Below are positions 20,629-29,709 of a stretch of DNA of 64,000 nt, piece by piece. Under the pieces are notes generated by a model, which saw only the letters and a list, made by a program, of their open reading frames with translations, made no database searches and was not told where the DNA came from. Source of the DNA: Tritrichomonas musculus. Taxonomy: Eukaryota > Parabasalia > Tritrichomonadida > Tritrichomonadidae. The stretch covers positions 558,001 to 622,000 of the forward strand of contig JAPFFF010000019.1 of NCBI GenBank assembly GCA_039105265.1, given 5' to 3'. The position numbers and the translations under genes are program-made. How positions within the stretch are numbered: position 1 is the first letter of the stretch; every line of letters begins with the position of its first letter.

Positions 20629-21370
20629 GATATATTAACACTCGTTAAAAATAAAAATTAAAAAAAAAAAAAAATTGTCTTTTTTTCTGAAAAATTCACA
20701 AAAAATGGTCAAAAATTAATCACAAAATTTTTCGGTTGACAAATCTTTATTTTTATAATAATTCAATAACATCAGAAAAAATTCAAAAAGCACGTTTTTC
20801 ATCAGCAATTCAAAAGTATTTATACTCAATCAAATATGTTTCAGAAAAATATGCTTTTTGAAGATTTATTCTACCAAAGGTTATTTTATTTTTTTACAAA
20901 TTGCATTAATTATCTCTTATTTTTCTTATTTTTTTTTTAGATAAACAAGTTTTACACCCATACATCAGTAACAATATTTTATAAACAAATGATATTATCT
21001 TATATTTGATTTTAAAATAAGATATTTTCAATTAAGTATGAAATGTTATTTTATTCAATGAAAATTTTGGATTTAACTTTTGAACTATTTCAATCAAATC
21101 GATTGATTTGCGCATTATTTTCAGGCTTTAAAACATTTGGTATATATTTACTAAGGATTATTCAAACATGGAAATTGTCTTCATAAAAAAACTTTTGGTT
21201 CGTCAATATGCGTATTTGAACGTTTTCATAAAAATTGCAAAATCCTATGAAATTTCTTATAACTCATATAAAAATACAAATTTTCATTTTGGAAATAATA
21301 TGGAATAAAACAGTTTATAAAATAATCAATAAACAAATTAATCTTATTAAGAACTAAATCATTTTCTATT
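20629..21370. other. AT-rich spacer
   Basis: This 742-bp AT-rich spacer lies between two genes read on the minus strand. It holds a 15-base A run (20660 to 20674) just upstream of the prominin-like start. No gene, tRNA-like sequence or array is visible. Confidence 0.5.
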
Positions 21371-22165
21371 TCATTTTGGCAAGCAAACATCACGTAAGAT
21401 ATTTAAAGGATTCTGTTCAGCTTTCTTTGCATTTGAATTCCATACAAATAAATGGCCACAAACACCCATTGAATTAACGAGGACACCAGTTTCATGTCTT
21501 GCTTTGCTTCTTGGAACAATAGCTGCGATTTTATTTGATATCAAAAAATTGTAAGATCCATCAAAGTCCATTCTTTCAAAAAGTTTCTTATATGCATCTC
21601 CAATTGATGAAGCTCTGTAATCTTCTAATTTTTCTGTATAATATTTATATGGAAGTTTTTCTCCTTGTGCCATTGCATCAAACAGTGGGTTATCAAATGA
21701 AGGAACATATTGAAGATGTTTATGATATTGAGTGCACCCAGCATCAACTCCGCCATTATAATAAGCAACACCTTTATCATCAATTCTGTTTAATAATTGT
21801 GAAAGCATTGCGAAATCATGGTCTTTCAAAAGTGAACCTTGGATTTCTTTTTGATTGTCAACGACCATGATGATATGACCAGGTTTGAATTGAAATTTGT
21901 TTAAGATTAAATAATGAGAGGCGCCATTATTTTGAAAATGACCAAGTTCGACAAAAGGTTCGTAAGGTGGCATTAACGGATCACGCCTTACAACTTTTGG
22001 TGGATTTGATGAAGTATTCTTAACATTTGGATCATAATAATGAAATTGGAATTCGTACCCATTTGAAAAGATCTTATCTTTTTTACCCTGCAAGAATAAG
22101 AAAAAGATATCATGATTGGCAAAAGCACGATATGAATTTCGAATTGCAGTACTAAGAAGAGACAT
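21371..22165 (-). CDS. Ap4A phosphorylase (ATP adenylyltransferase, APA1/APA2 type)
   Basis: The enzyme splits diadenosine tetraphosphate with phosphate to ADP and ATP and controls the level of this alarmone in the cytosol. In the 264-residue product, the key sequence is NGGVDAGCTQYHKHLQYVP, with the histidine-triad-like HKHLQ at residues 148 to 152; the central histidine is the expected nucleotidylated residue in this family. Upstream is the usual FHYYDPN...RRDPLMPPYEP block, followed by ASHYLILNKFQFKPGHIIM. The C-terminal part has FLISNKIAAIVPRSKA. The open frame continues upstream for 39 codons, but that part is low-complexity, and the ATG at 22165 gives MSLLSTAIRNSYRAF, which suits the family start. 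The length is slightly short of yeast APA1 (321 residues). Confidence 0.85.
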   Translation of the reverse strand: MSLLSTAIRNSYRAFANHDIFFLFLQGKKDKIFSNGYEFQFHYYDPNVKNTSSNPPKVVRRDPLMPPYEPFVELGHFQNNGASHYLILNKFQFKPGHIIMVVDNQKEIQGSLLKDHDFAMLSQLLNRIDDKGVAYYNGGVDAGCTQYHKHLQYVPSFDNPLFDAMAQGEKLPYKYYTEKLEDYRASSIGDAYKKLFERMDFDGSYNFLISNKIAAIVPRSKARHETGVLVNSMGVCGHLFVWNSNAKKAEQNPLNILRDVCLPK

Positions 22166-22674
22166 CACCAAATAAAAATAAAAAAATTTGATAGAAATTT
22201 TTTGTTTGAAAAATTGAGATAAAATATCGCCCAAAATTTTCCGTTGGTATTTTTTCATAAGGAATTCAATTAGATCTATCAATTATTTTGAAAAGATTGG
22301 CTGCTCATTGTTTTTATTCAAAAATTCATGTTCATTACTCCAGCCATAGTCATCAAAAAACGACCACTCATTTTTTTATTTTTTTTTTTTTTTTTTTTTT
22401 TTTGTTATTTATTGGATCATTTTTTAACACTAAAAAAAAAGTTTGTACAAAGAATTTTAAGACGTTAATCAAAATGGTTAGATAGAACTGACTATTAAAT
22501 TTTCTTTGGCGGATACAAAATTTGCATTCAAAATTTTGAATGATTCATAAAAAATTGATTTCAAATTATAATAAATTGAATAATTTAAAATATGGTAGAT
22601 ACCAAAATTTCAAAAGCATTAAATTGAATGATAGAAAAATACCAACGATTTTATAATATTTGAAAAAAAAAATT
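22166..22674. other. AT-rich spacer with long T run
   Basis: This 509-bp spacer lies between two minus-strand genes. It contains a 25-base T run (22379 to 22403). Nothing coding is convincing. Confidence 0.5.
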
Positions 22675-23778
22675 TTATTCAACAAATATTGCCGACCCCC
22701 ACTCACTACATAATAATGAGTGAACTTTGGTAAATTTAATATCATGAAAAGAAATTTCTTGAGGAATTAAATTATCTTCTTTTTCTTCAAGGTTATTTTT
22801 AAGTAGCTGCCCATTGAAATTATTACCACAAGAGAATATTTTTTGATCATCACTCAAGAATAATGAATGAAAGCCACTTGTTGCAGCATCAATTATTTTA
22901 ATTTTATTTTGAATGAAAAACGAAATTTCAACAAATTTATTTGTGTCTTCTTTGTGGCCAAGTCCAAGTTGTCCGCTTCCATTGTAACTAAAAACATAAG
23001 CATTCTTGTCTTCTGTTATTGCAATGCAATGGAAATGAGTGCCAACGATTTTTGCTATTTTTGAATGTGATTGAGGAGGAAATGAGATTTGAACAAAATT
23101 CTTCCGATTTTTGTTCATTTCTTCGTTTCCATAAACAATTCCATCTTCTGATAAAATACAAATGAAAGTTTCGCATATGCATATATCATTTATTCCATTT
23201 TTGATAGGGTGATTAATTCTTTTTGCATCAATTGAAATGATATTTTCACCTTCATTTTCAGCAATGTCTATTTCTTTTTTTTCAATTAAATATAAATTAT
23301 CTTTATCATCAACGATTCCTACTCGTGTTTTACCTGTCTTTAGAATTTTAATATTATTTTCGCCATAATTAAATTTGATTGGTTTGAAATTAGGACTTTT
23401 GTTACAACATATGAGAACTTCTTCTTTCATATCATTATTTCCTTCGGTTAAATAAAGGGTATAATTTTTTCCACATTGTGCAAGTTTAAATTTTCTGTCC
23501 TCATATCCAGAAAGAGAAAATTTCGTAACTTTATCGTATAGTTTTCTTTCATTACTTCCGATTTGATACTTATTATTATCACCAATGCATAACAATTCTC
23601 CTTCATTTGTAACTATAACTGTATGAAACTGGCCGATTGAAAAAGATCTGAAATTATGCCAATCGAGAGAATTAATCGGAAGTGGTGGGCAGACACAGGG
23701 TATATTATTTTCATTTTTTGAATTTGATTCAACAAGAAGCTGATAATGCTCGTTTTGTCCAGATACAATTATAGTCAT
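22675..23778 (-). CDS. RCC1-repeat (beta-propeller) protein
   Basis: The 367-residue protein contains RCC1-type repeats. FSIGQFHTVIVTNEGELLCIGDNNKYQIGS near residues 45 to 75 is a good repeat. Further ones are at IVGTHFHCIAITEDKNAYVFSYNGSGQLGLG (about 255 to 285) and AATSGFHSLFLSDDQKIFSCGNNFNGQLL (about 303 to 331). The middle repeats are degenerate. RCC1 propellers act as Ran guanine-exchange factors or as protein-binding scaffolds; this one is divergent and is more like the scaffold type found in HERC and LRRK-type proteins, so Ran exchange cannot be assumed. The start was set at the ATG at 23778, because the 40 upstream codons are low-complexity. ACTTTTTGA lies about 25 bases upstream of this ATG. 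Confidence 0.75.
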   Translation of the reverse strand: MTIIVSGQNEHYQLLVESNSKNENNIPCVCPPLPINSLDWHNFRSFSIGQFHTVIVTNEGELLCIGDNNKYQIGSNERKLYDKVTKFSLSGYEDRKFKLAQCGKNYTLYLTEGNNDMKEEVLICCNKSPNFKPIKFNYGENNIKILKTGKTRVGIVDDKDNLYLIEKKEIDIAENEGENIISIDAKRINHPIKNGINDICICETFICILSEDGIVYGNEEMNKNRKNFVQISFPPQSHSKIAKIVGTHFHCIAITEDKNAYVFSYNGSGQLGLGHKEDTNKFVEISFFIQNKIKIIDAATSGFHSLFLSDDQKIFSCGNNFNGQLLKNNLEEKEDNLIPQEISFHDIKFTKVHSLLCSEWGSAIFVE

Positions 23779-25742
23779 TGAATATTCGTTTTTATTTTTC
23801 AAAAAGTCGTTATTAACAACTCGTTTATATATCAAAAAATACAGCTTTTCACAAAAATAACAATTTTTTATTATGAGCAAACTATAATATAAATACAATT
23901 TGAAATTTAAATATTTAAAAATGTTTTTTTACTTATATATACCCATATTTTACCCTTTATGTGTGAGTTTTCAGTTTTTGAAAGGTTTATTCAAACCATT
24001 TCACTTCATCTGCATTTCATAAAGACTTTGAGAGCTCGATGAAGTCACAGATTGAAAAAAGAATTGCCACTTCATAATATCCATTTTCCAATAACTTTAA
24101 TATAAAAAGATATATTTAAATAAAAAATCAATTTTTCTTTCAGCGAATTGTTACCAATAAATATAAATCTAAATGCTGAAAGTTTGATTAATTGACTGTA
24201 AATTAATTTCATTAAAAAAAACTATCGTTCAATAATTGAATCATTTTGAGTACAATTCATTTTTCTTTGATATCTCCTTTCAAAAATTCTGAGCTTAATT
24301 TTTTCAACCTTATAAAATGTGTTTAATTTATCATCATTTAGAACTTTAAATGAATCTTATGTATGTCCGCTCTTGAATATATTCCAAAAATTTATATACA
24401 TTCGAATTAGTATTGATATTAATACTAATCTGAGAATAATTTGTAATATTATTTTTAATTTTCAAAGAGTTAATTTTAGTTTCTTTGTTCTATTTATCTT
24501 TAAAAATACTATACAACTATATTGCCCAAATAAAAATGATTAAACAAAAAAATATAGAAAAATAATACTTATCTCAAAATTAAGGCCAAATAATAGGTGA
24601 TTTTGCCAAAGAAAAGGTCAAATATAACTCTATCATATGACTCTTAATAAGTCATATTTAACGATAAATTTGATTTTTTTTCAATTTTAGAAAGACTATG
24701 GAAATATTTATTCACGCGAAAAAAGTTCAGAAAAATAAAATTTTAAAAAACACATTTTTCTTGATAAATAAAAATAAATAAAGTTATTTATTTATATAAA
24801 ATTAATATATAATTATCCAATAATATGTATACATATTTGTATTTGATAAAATGTCTTTGATGAAGAGAAATTGCTTTTGGAATTTTTGATATAAGCATTC
24901 AAATTATATCTTGATAATTTATCTGTAAAAAACTAATATTTTTATATTTTTATTTTTTATATCATTATTTATATTATATATATTCATATAATTTTATTTG
25001 TAACGTAGAAAAAAAAGATATTATGATTTTCTTTTTCAATCAATTTAAAACTTGAAACTTTTTCATTTATAATAATTGAAAAAGCCAACTTTATTCAGAA
25101 TATAATATTTAAAGATATATTGGTTAAATTTATATTTTAAGAAACCAAAAAGAGATTTTATTTATTTATATCAATCAATAAAATAAAATAAATTCTTAAT
25201 ATATCTAGATATGGATTTCAATGCATAATCATATAAAATGTTGAGTCAAACAAAATCAAATTGAAGAAATAATGATATTCCTACTTGATATTATAATTTT
25301 CATTTCAACAAGAAGGAACAGCAAATAAGAATTATGAAGAGTAATAAAAACAATTTTCAATACGTTAAAACAAAAAGTTTAAAAATGAAAGAAAAAGTGA
25401 AAAAATTACTTAGTTATTCCTCAAAATCCTACGTTAAATATATTATTATTATGATTAAAATAGATGTATAATCTATATATATATATAAACGCTGGCCCTC
25501 TCAATTTTAAAATCAACTTTTTTGCAGTTCTTTTGTGATATTTAAAATCTCCGTATTATTCTTACAATGAATCTTCTCTTTTTTAAGCACTAAATTGCGA
25601 ATAAAAGGTAGTTTTCATTCAAAATGAATTTTTTTTATTAATTGAATTAATTGGATTAGATTATTTTTTTTTTATTTATTTATTTTTTATTATTATTATT
25701 GTTATTTGTTCAATTAATTCAATTGGATTATTTTTTAATCAG
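23779..25742. other. Start of gene-poor island: AT-rich DNA
   Basis: About 2 kb of very AT-rich sequence with no gene I would support. A 74-codon frame at 24319 to 24543 has low-complexity composition and no recognisable features, so I leave it out. Short AT dinucleotide runs occur near 25477. The last 100 bases before the repeat array are T-rich with ATT trinucleotide runs. Confidence 0.5.
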
Positions 25743-27074
25743 TCCTCAGCCAATAAGCAACTCAGCCAAGAAACAACTCAGCCAAGGAGTAACTCACCCA
25801 AGGAGCTACTCAGCCAAGAAACAACTTACCCAAAGGGCAACATAGCAAATGAACAACTCAGCCAAGAAACAACTTAGCCAAGGAGCAACTCAGCCAAGGA
25901 GCAACTCAGCCAAGAAACAACTTAGCCAAGAAACAACTTAGCCAAGGAGCAACTTAGCAAAGGAACAACTCAGCCAAGAAACAACTTAACCAAGGAGCAA
26001 CTCAGCAAAGGAACAACTCAGCCAAGGAGCAACTCAGCCAAGAAACAACTTACCCAAGAAACAACTTAGCCAAGAAACAACTTACCCAAGAAACAACTTA
26101 GCCAAGAAACAACTTACCCAAGAAACAACTTAGCCAAGGAGCAACTTAGCAAATGAACAACTTAGCAAATGAACAACTCAGCCAAGGAGCAACTCAGCCA
26201 AGGAGCAACTCAGCCAAGGAGCAACTCAGCCAAGAAACAACTCAGCCAAGAAACAACTCAGCCAAAAAACAACTTAGCCAAGGAGCAACTCAGCCAAGGA
26301 GCAACTCAGCCAAGGAGCATCTCAGCCAAGAAACAACTTACCCAAGAAACAACTTAGCCAAGGAGCAACTTAGCAAATGAACAACTTAGCAAATGAACAA
26401 CTCAGCCAAGGAGCTACTCAGCCAAGGAGCAACTCAGCCAAGAAACAACTCAGCCAAAAAACAGCTTAGCCAAGGAGCAACTCAGCCAAGAAACAACTTA
26501 GCCAAGGAGTAAATCAGCCAAGAAACAACTTAGCCAAGGAGCAAATCAGCCAAAATACTACTCAGCCAAGATACTACTCACCCAAGGAGCAACTCAGCCA
26601 AGGAGCATATCAGCCAAGAAACAACTTACCCAAGAAACAACTTAGCCAAGGAGCAACTTAGCAAATGAACAACTCAGCCAAGAATCAACTCAACTAAGAA
26701 ACAACTCAGCAAAGAATCAACTCAGCCAAGGAGCAACTCAGCCAAAATACTACTCAGCCATGAAACAACTCAGCCAAGGAGCAACTCAGCCAAGAAACAA
26801 ATCAGCCAAGGAGCAACTCAGCCAAAATACTACTCAGCCATGAAACAACTCAGCCAAGAAACAACTCAGCCAAAATACTACTCACCCAAGGAGCAACTCA
26901 GCCAAGGAGCATATCAGCCAAGAAACAACTTACCCAAGAAACAACTTAGCCAAGGAGCAACTTAGCAAATGAACAACTTAGCAAATGAACAACTCAGCCA
27001 AGAATCAACTCAACTAAGAAACAACTCAGCAAAGAATCAACTTACCCAAGAAACAACTCAGCATAAAAGCAACT
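25743..27074. repeat. Minisatellite, 16-bp unit, about 83 copies
   Basis: A tandem array of a 16-bp unit with two main forms, CAACTCAGCCAAGGAG and CAACTCAGCCAAGAAA, plus point variants (CTTAGCC, CTTACCC, GCAAATGAA). About 1.33 kb divided by 16 gives roughly 83 copies. A higher-order duplication is visible: the variant order around 26565 to 26720 recurs around 26870 to 27040. As 16 is not a multiple of 3 and the unit has no stop in any forward frame, open frames of up to 75 codons arise with a 16-residue period. These are by-products of the repeat, not genes. Confidence 0.95.
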
Positions 27075-27083
27075 CATCACCGG

Positions 27084-27143
27084 AATGCTACACTTATTGG
27101 TGATGAATAAGAAAGATTGGATAAGATAAAATGCTACACTTAT
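27084..27143. repeat. 14-bp direct repeat at the junction of two arrays
   Basis: AATGCTACACTTAT occurs at 27084 to 27097 and again at 27130 to 27143. The 32 bases between the copies already contain the GATTGGATAAGATA sequence of the following purine-rich array. This looks like the junction between the two arrays. Confidence 0.6.
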
Positions 27144-27225
27144 CGTTTTTTTAATAAAGAGAATTTTTTTTAAACTCAAATCTTTTTTTTTTTTTTTTTT
27201 TTTTATTAATAATAATATTATTATT

Positions 27226-27960
27226 AAACGGGAATAGATGAAATTGGATAAAAAAGAAGAGAATAAGAGAGATTGGATAAGATAGAAAAGAATGAGAATA
27301 AGAAATATTGGATAAGATAAAAGAGAATAAGAAAGATTAAATGAGATAGAAGAGAATAAGAAAGATCAAATGAGATAGAAGAGAATAAGAAAGATCAAAT
27401 GAGATAGAAGAGAATAAGAAAGATCAAATGAGATAGAAGAGAATAAGAAAGATCAAATGAGATAGAAGAGAATATGAGAGATTGGATAAGATAGAAGAGA
27501 ATGAGAATAAGAAAGATTGAATAAGATAAATGAGAATAAGAAAAATTGGATGAAATAGAAGAGAAAAGAAGAAAATGGATATGAAAGATTAGGATAAGAG
27601 AGATTGGGTCAGATGAAAAAGAATAAGAGAAATTAGATAAGAAAAATGAGAATAAGTTAAATTAGATGATATAGAAGAGAATAGAAAAGACTAATTGAAA
27701 AAGATAAGAATAAGAAATATTAAATTATAAAGATGAAAATAAAGAAGAATAAATGAGAATAGATTGGATTGAATGAGAAAGATGAGAATAAAAAAGATTA
27801 GATGAAAAAGATGATAATACAGGAGATGCGATGGAATAAATGAGACTGAAGAGAATAGATAAGATTGGAAGAGATAGATGAGAATAATTAAGATTAAATG
27901 AAAAAATTAGAACAAGAGAATAAATGATATTGAATGAGAAAGAGGAGATTAGACAAAGTT
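27226..27960. repeat. Purine-rich tandem repeat, 29-bp unit
   Basis: A tandem array whose best-preserved part (27335 to 27470) has a 29-bp period; successive GATCAAATGAGATAGAAGAG motifs start at 27364, 27393, 27422 and 27451. Flanking copies are diverged (GATTGGATAAGATAGAAGAG). The plus strand is almost devoid of C over about 700 bp, so the minus strand is almost devoid of G. The minus strand carries an open frame of 140 codons (27725 to 28147), rich in Ser, Leu, Phe and Ile, which is only the translation of the repeat. Confidence 0.9.
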
Positions 27961-28075
27961 TGGCAAGAATAAATGAGGATAAACTCTTCGAAGAGTTTAG
28001 ATGAAAAGAATTTGCTTTATTAGAAAAATGTTTTTGATTTGGAAAATAGAAAAAATCAATTTTTAAGGTAAAAGA

Positions 28076-28102
28076 CACTTTTTGAGCTTCGCTCAAAAAG
28101 TG
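28076..28102. repeat. Perfect hairpin of CACTTTTTGAGC
   Basis: Two 12-base arms (CACTTTTTGAGC and GCTCAAAAAGTG) are separated by the 3-base loop TTC. It directly follows the purine-rich array and is followed by an 18-base A run at 28121 to 28138. The same core occurs as a paired inverted motif elsewhere in the window. Confidence 0.85.
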
Positions 28103-28564
28103 GCGTTCTAGTTCAAAAATAAAAAAAAAAAAAAAAAACGGTAACATAATGATAAAATAAAAATACTTTTCTCTTAAAATAAAAAAAGCTGAATAAAATG
28201 ATCATTATGTATTATTATAATAAAGTTGAATAATAAATAATGATCATTAAATGTGGTAACGATTACTTTATTGAGTTTGATTTTGAATTCTGATAAAGAA
28301 AATATAAAATTGGATAATAAACTCGAAAATGAAGCAATTGAGATGAAAAAAAAAATTGATAAAAAGCTTTACAAGTGAAAAAAGAAACAACTAGCTACTA
28401 GAGATAGATAGATAACCAATTTCTACTTGATAGAGTTTTAGAATTCCAAATTATTGTTTTAATGGAGCAAGTGCAATGATGAAGACAAAAAGAGGAGAGA
28501 GAGTCAAAACCGTTTCGGTTTATTTGAAATCAAAGAGAGGCCACTTTCAATTGAATTTGTTCAA
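28103..28564. other. AT-rich spacer in the island
   Basis: This 462-bp stretch contains an A run and otherwise AT-rich sequence. A 69-codon frame at 28476 to 28685 on the plus strand has no recognisable features and overlaps the open stretch on the other strand; I do not call it. Confidence 0.45.
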
Positions 28565-28963
28565 TTATAAATTAAAAAAAAAAAGAATTTTTAAAATACT
28601 ACATATAAAAGGCGTGATTTCCGACCTTCGGTCGTCAATCCCTCCTTCCATGGTCATTTTGAAGGAATCAGATTGGAAACCTTGAGAATTCGTTAGCGAT
28701 TCCCGTTGCTGAGTCGATTTAAGAATTGGGTGTTTATGGAGTTCAGATTGGATTCGGGAATGAAGGGTTGGTGATGAATTTAGGTGATCCTTGAGAAATG
28801 ATTCAAAAGTGAAGGTCTGGGAGTTTCGGTCAGGAATCACGACAGGCTTGGAGGTGGAGATGTGAGGGTTGATTTGAAGGGTTGGGAGGGGCAGATAGGG
28901 ATCATAAGTTTTGCGATAAAGTGGTCTTAATGTTGATCGTTCATAATCAGATATACGAACTTT
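28565..28963 (-). pseudogene. GC-richer open-frame remnant, unrecognised
   Basis: A 132-codon open stretch on the minus strand with no ATG near its 5' end. Its translation looks protein-like rather than random (for example RPLYRKTYDPYLPLPTLQIN and FTFESFLKDHLNSSPTLHSR), and its codons use far more C and G than the neighbours. This suggests a fragment of a once longer coding region of different origin. I cannot name a family. It lies between the purine-rich array and a cluster of hairpins, so a mobile-element origin is plausible but not shown. The last 15 residues run into AT-rich DNA and are probably not ancestral. Confidence 0.4.
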
Positions 28964-29065
28964 TTATGAATCTAAAATGGTTCCTAGAATTGAGAGAGTC
29001 TTGGCTTTTTGAATATTCTGTTCAAAAAAAGCGCCATTCGTATCTTCGCTTCATGAATGAGAATT

Positions 29066-29090
29066 CAGAGTTCAAATGCAGGGAACTCTG
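29066..29090. repeat. Short hairpin CAGAGTTC/GAACTCTG
   Basis: Two perfect 8-base arms at 29066 to 29073 and 29083 to 29090 with a 9-base loop. It is the first of a chain of inverted repeats. Confidence 0.6.
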
Positions 29091-29109
29091 TCTAATCTAA
29101 TTTTTGAAC

Positions 29110-29154
29110 ATCTAGAGTATGGAGTTCTTCTGCAGGGAGCTTCATACTCTAGAT
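29110..29154. repeat. Hairpin with 12-base arms around CTGCAG
   Basis: ATCTAGAGTATG (29110 to 29121) is complementary to CATACTCTAGAT (29143 to 29154). The inner part (GGAGTTC and GAGCTTC) pairs imperfectly, with CTGCAG near the centre. It abuts the larger fold-back repeat that starts at 29152. Confidence 0.75.
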
Positions 29155-29483
29155 TTCAAGATAATCTTTCCAATCTCATATAATTTCGGGTTTCCATCGA
29201 AAATAGTTATTCTAGTACCAGTTGTTACATATTTTAGAGATAATAAATGCTATTTATTATGAGCGCTCATAATAAATAGAGCTCAGGGTTTTCTTATCAT
29301 GAGCGCGTAATCCGTAATTATCCGTAATTTTCGAAATTTAATATTACTAATTTCAGAAGCCAGCCATTACAAATCATGGAACCTGCATTTATATTCTCTA
29401 AAATATGTAACAACTGGTACTAGAATAACTATTTTCGATGGAAAACCGAAATTATATGAGATTGGAAAGATTATATTGAAATC
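29152..29483. repeat. Fold-back inverted repeat, 99-bp arms
   Basis: The left arm 29152 to 29250 and the right arm 29385 to 29483 are inverted copies with only about five mismatches. The 134-bp spacer (29251 to 29384) begins inside a perfect 30-bp palindrome (29250 to 29279, centre GAGCGCTC). A second ATGAGCGC occurs in the spacer at 29299. The structure ends 19 bases before a 32-base T run (29503 to 29534). It has the shape of a fold-back or miniature inverted-repeat element; no coding sequence lies between the arms. No target-site duplication is obvious. Confidence 0.85.
29250..29279. repeat. Perfect 30-bp palindrome
   Basis: The 15-base half-site CTATTTATTATGAGC (29250 to 29264) is followed immediately by its exact complement (29265 to 29279). 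No loop separates the halves. It lies at the inner edge of the left arm of the fold-back repeat. Confidence 0.9.
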
Positions 29484-29501
29484 AAGAAATTTCAATTTAA
29501 C

Positions 29502-29535
<34 letters not shown>

Positions 29536-29709
29536 TTTGTATTTTGAACATTTTGACGTTTTACACCCAAAAAAAAAAACATCGATATTGTTGGAAACCA
29601 ATTTTCTCAAAAGATTCTGTGTTTAAAACGTTTCTTTCCACTGCTTAAAATCAAATATGAAAAAAAACTTTAAAACACTAATAATATTCTTAAAACTTTT
29701 ACTAAGATA

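Noticed and set aside
24319-24543. 74-codon frame in the gene-poor island
   Set aside because: Low-complexity Ile/Asn/Phe composition typical of AT-rich non-coding DNA.
26153-26380. Open frames of 62 to 75 codons in the 16-bp minisatellite
   Set aside because: Period of 16 residues follows from the repeat; no start context or non-repeat sequence.
25743-27074. CRISPR-like array
   Set aside because: Units are contiguous 16-mers without unique spacers, in a eukaryotic genome.
27725-28147. 140-codon minus-strand frame, Ser/Leu/Phe-rich
   Set aside because: Direct translation of the purine-rich array and an A run; not a membrane protein gene.
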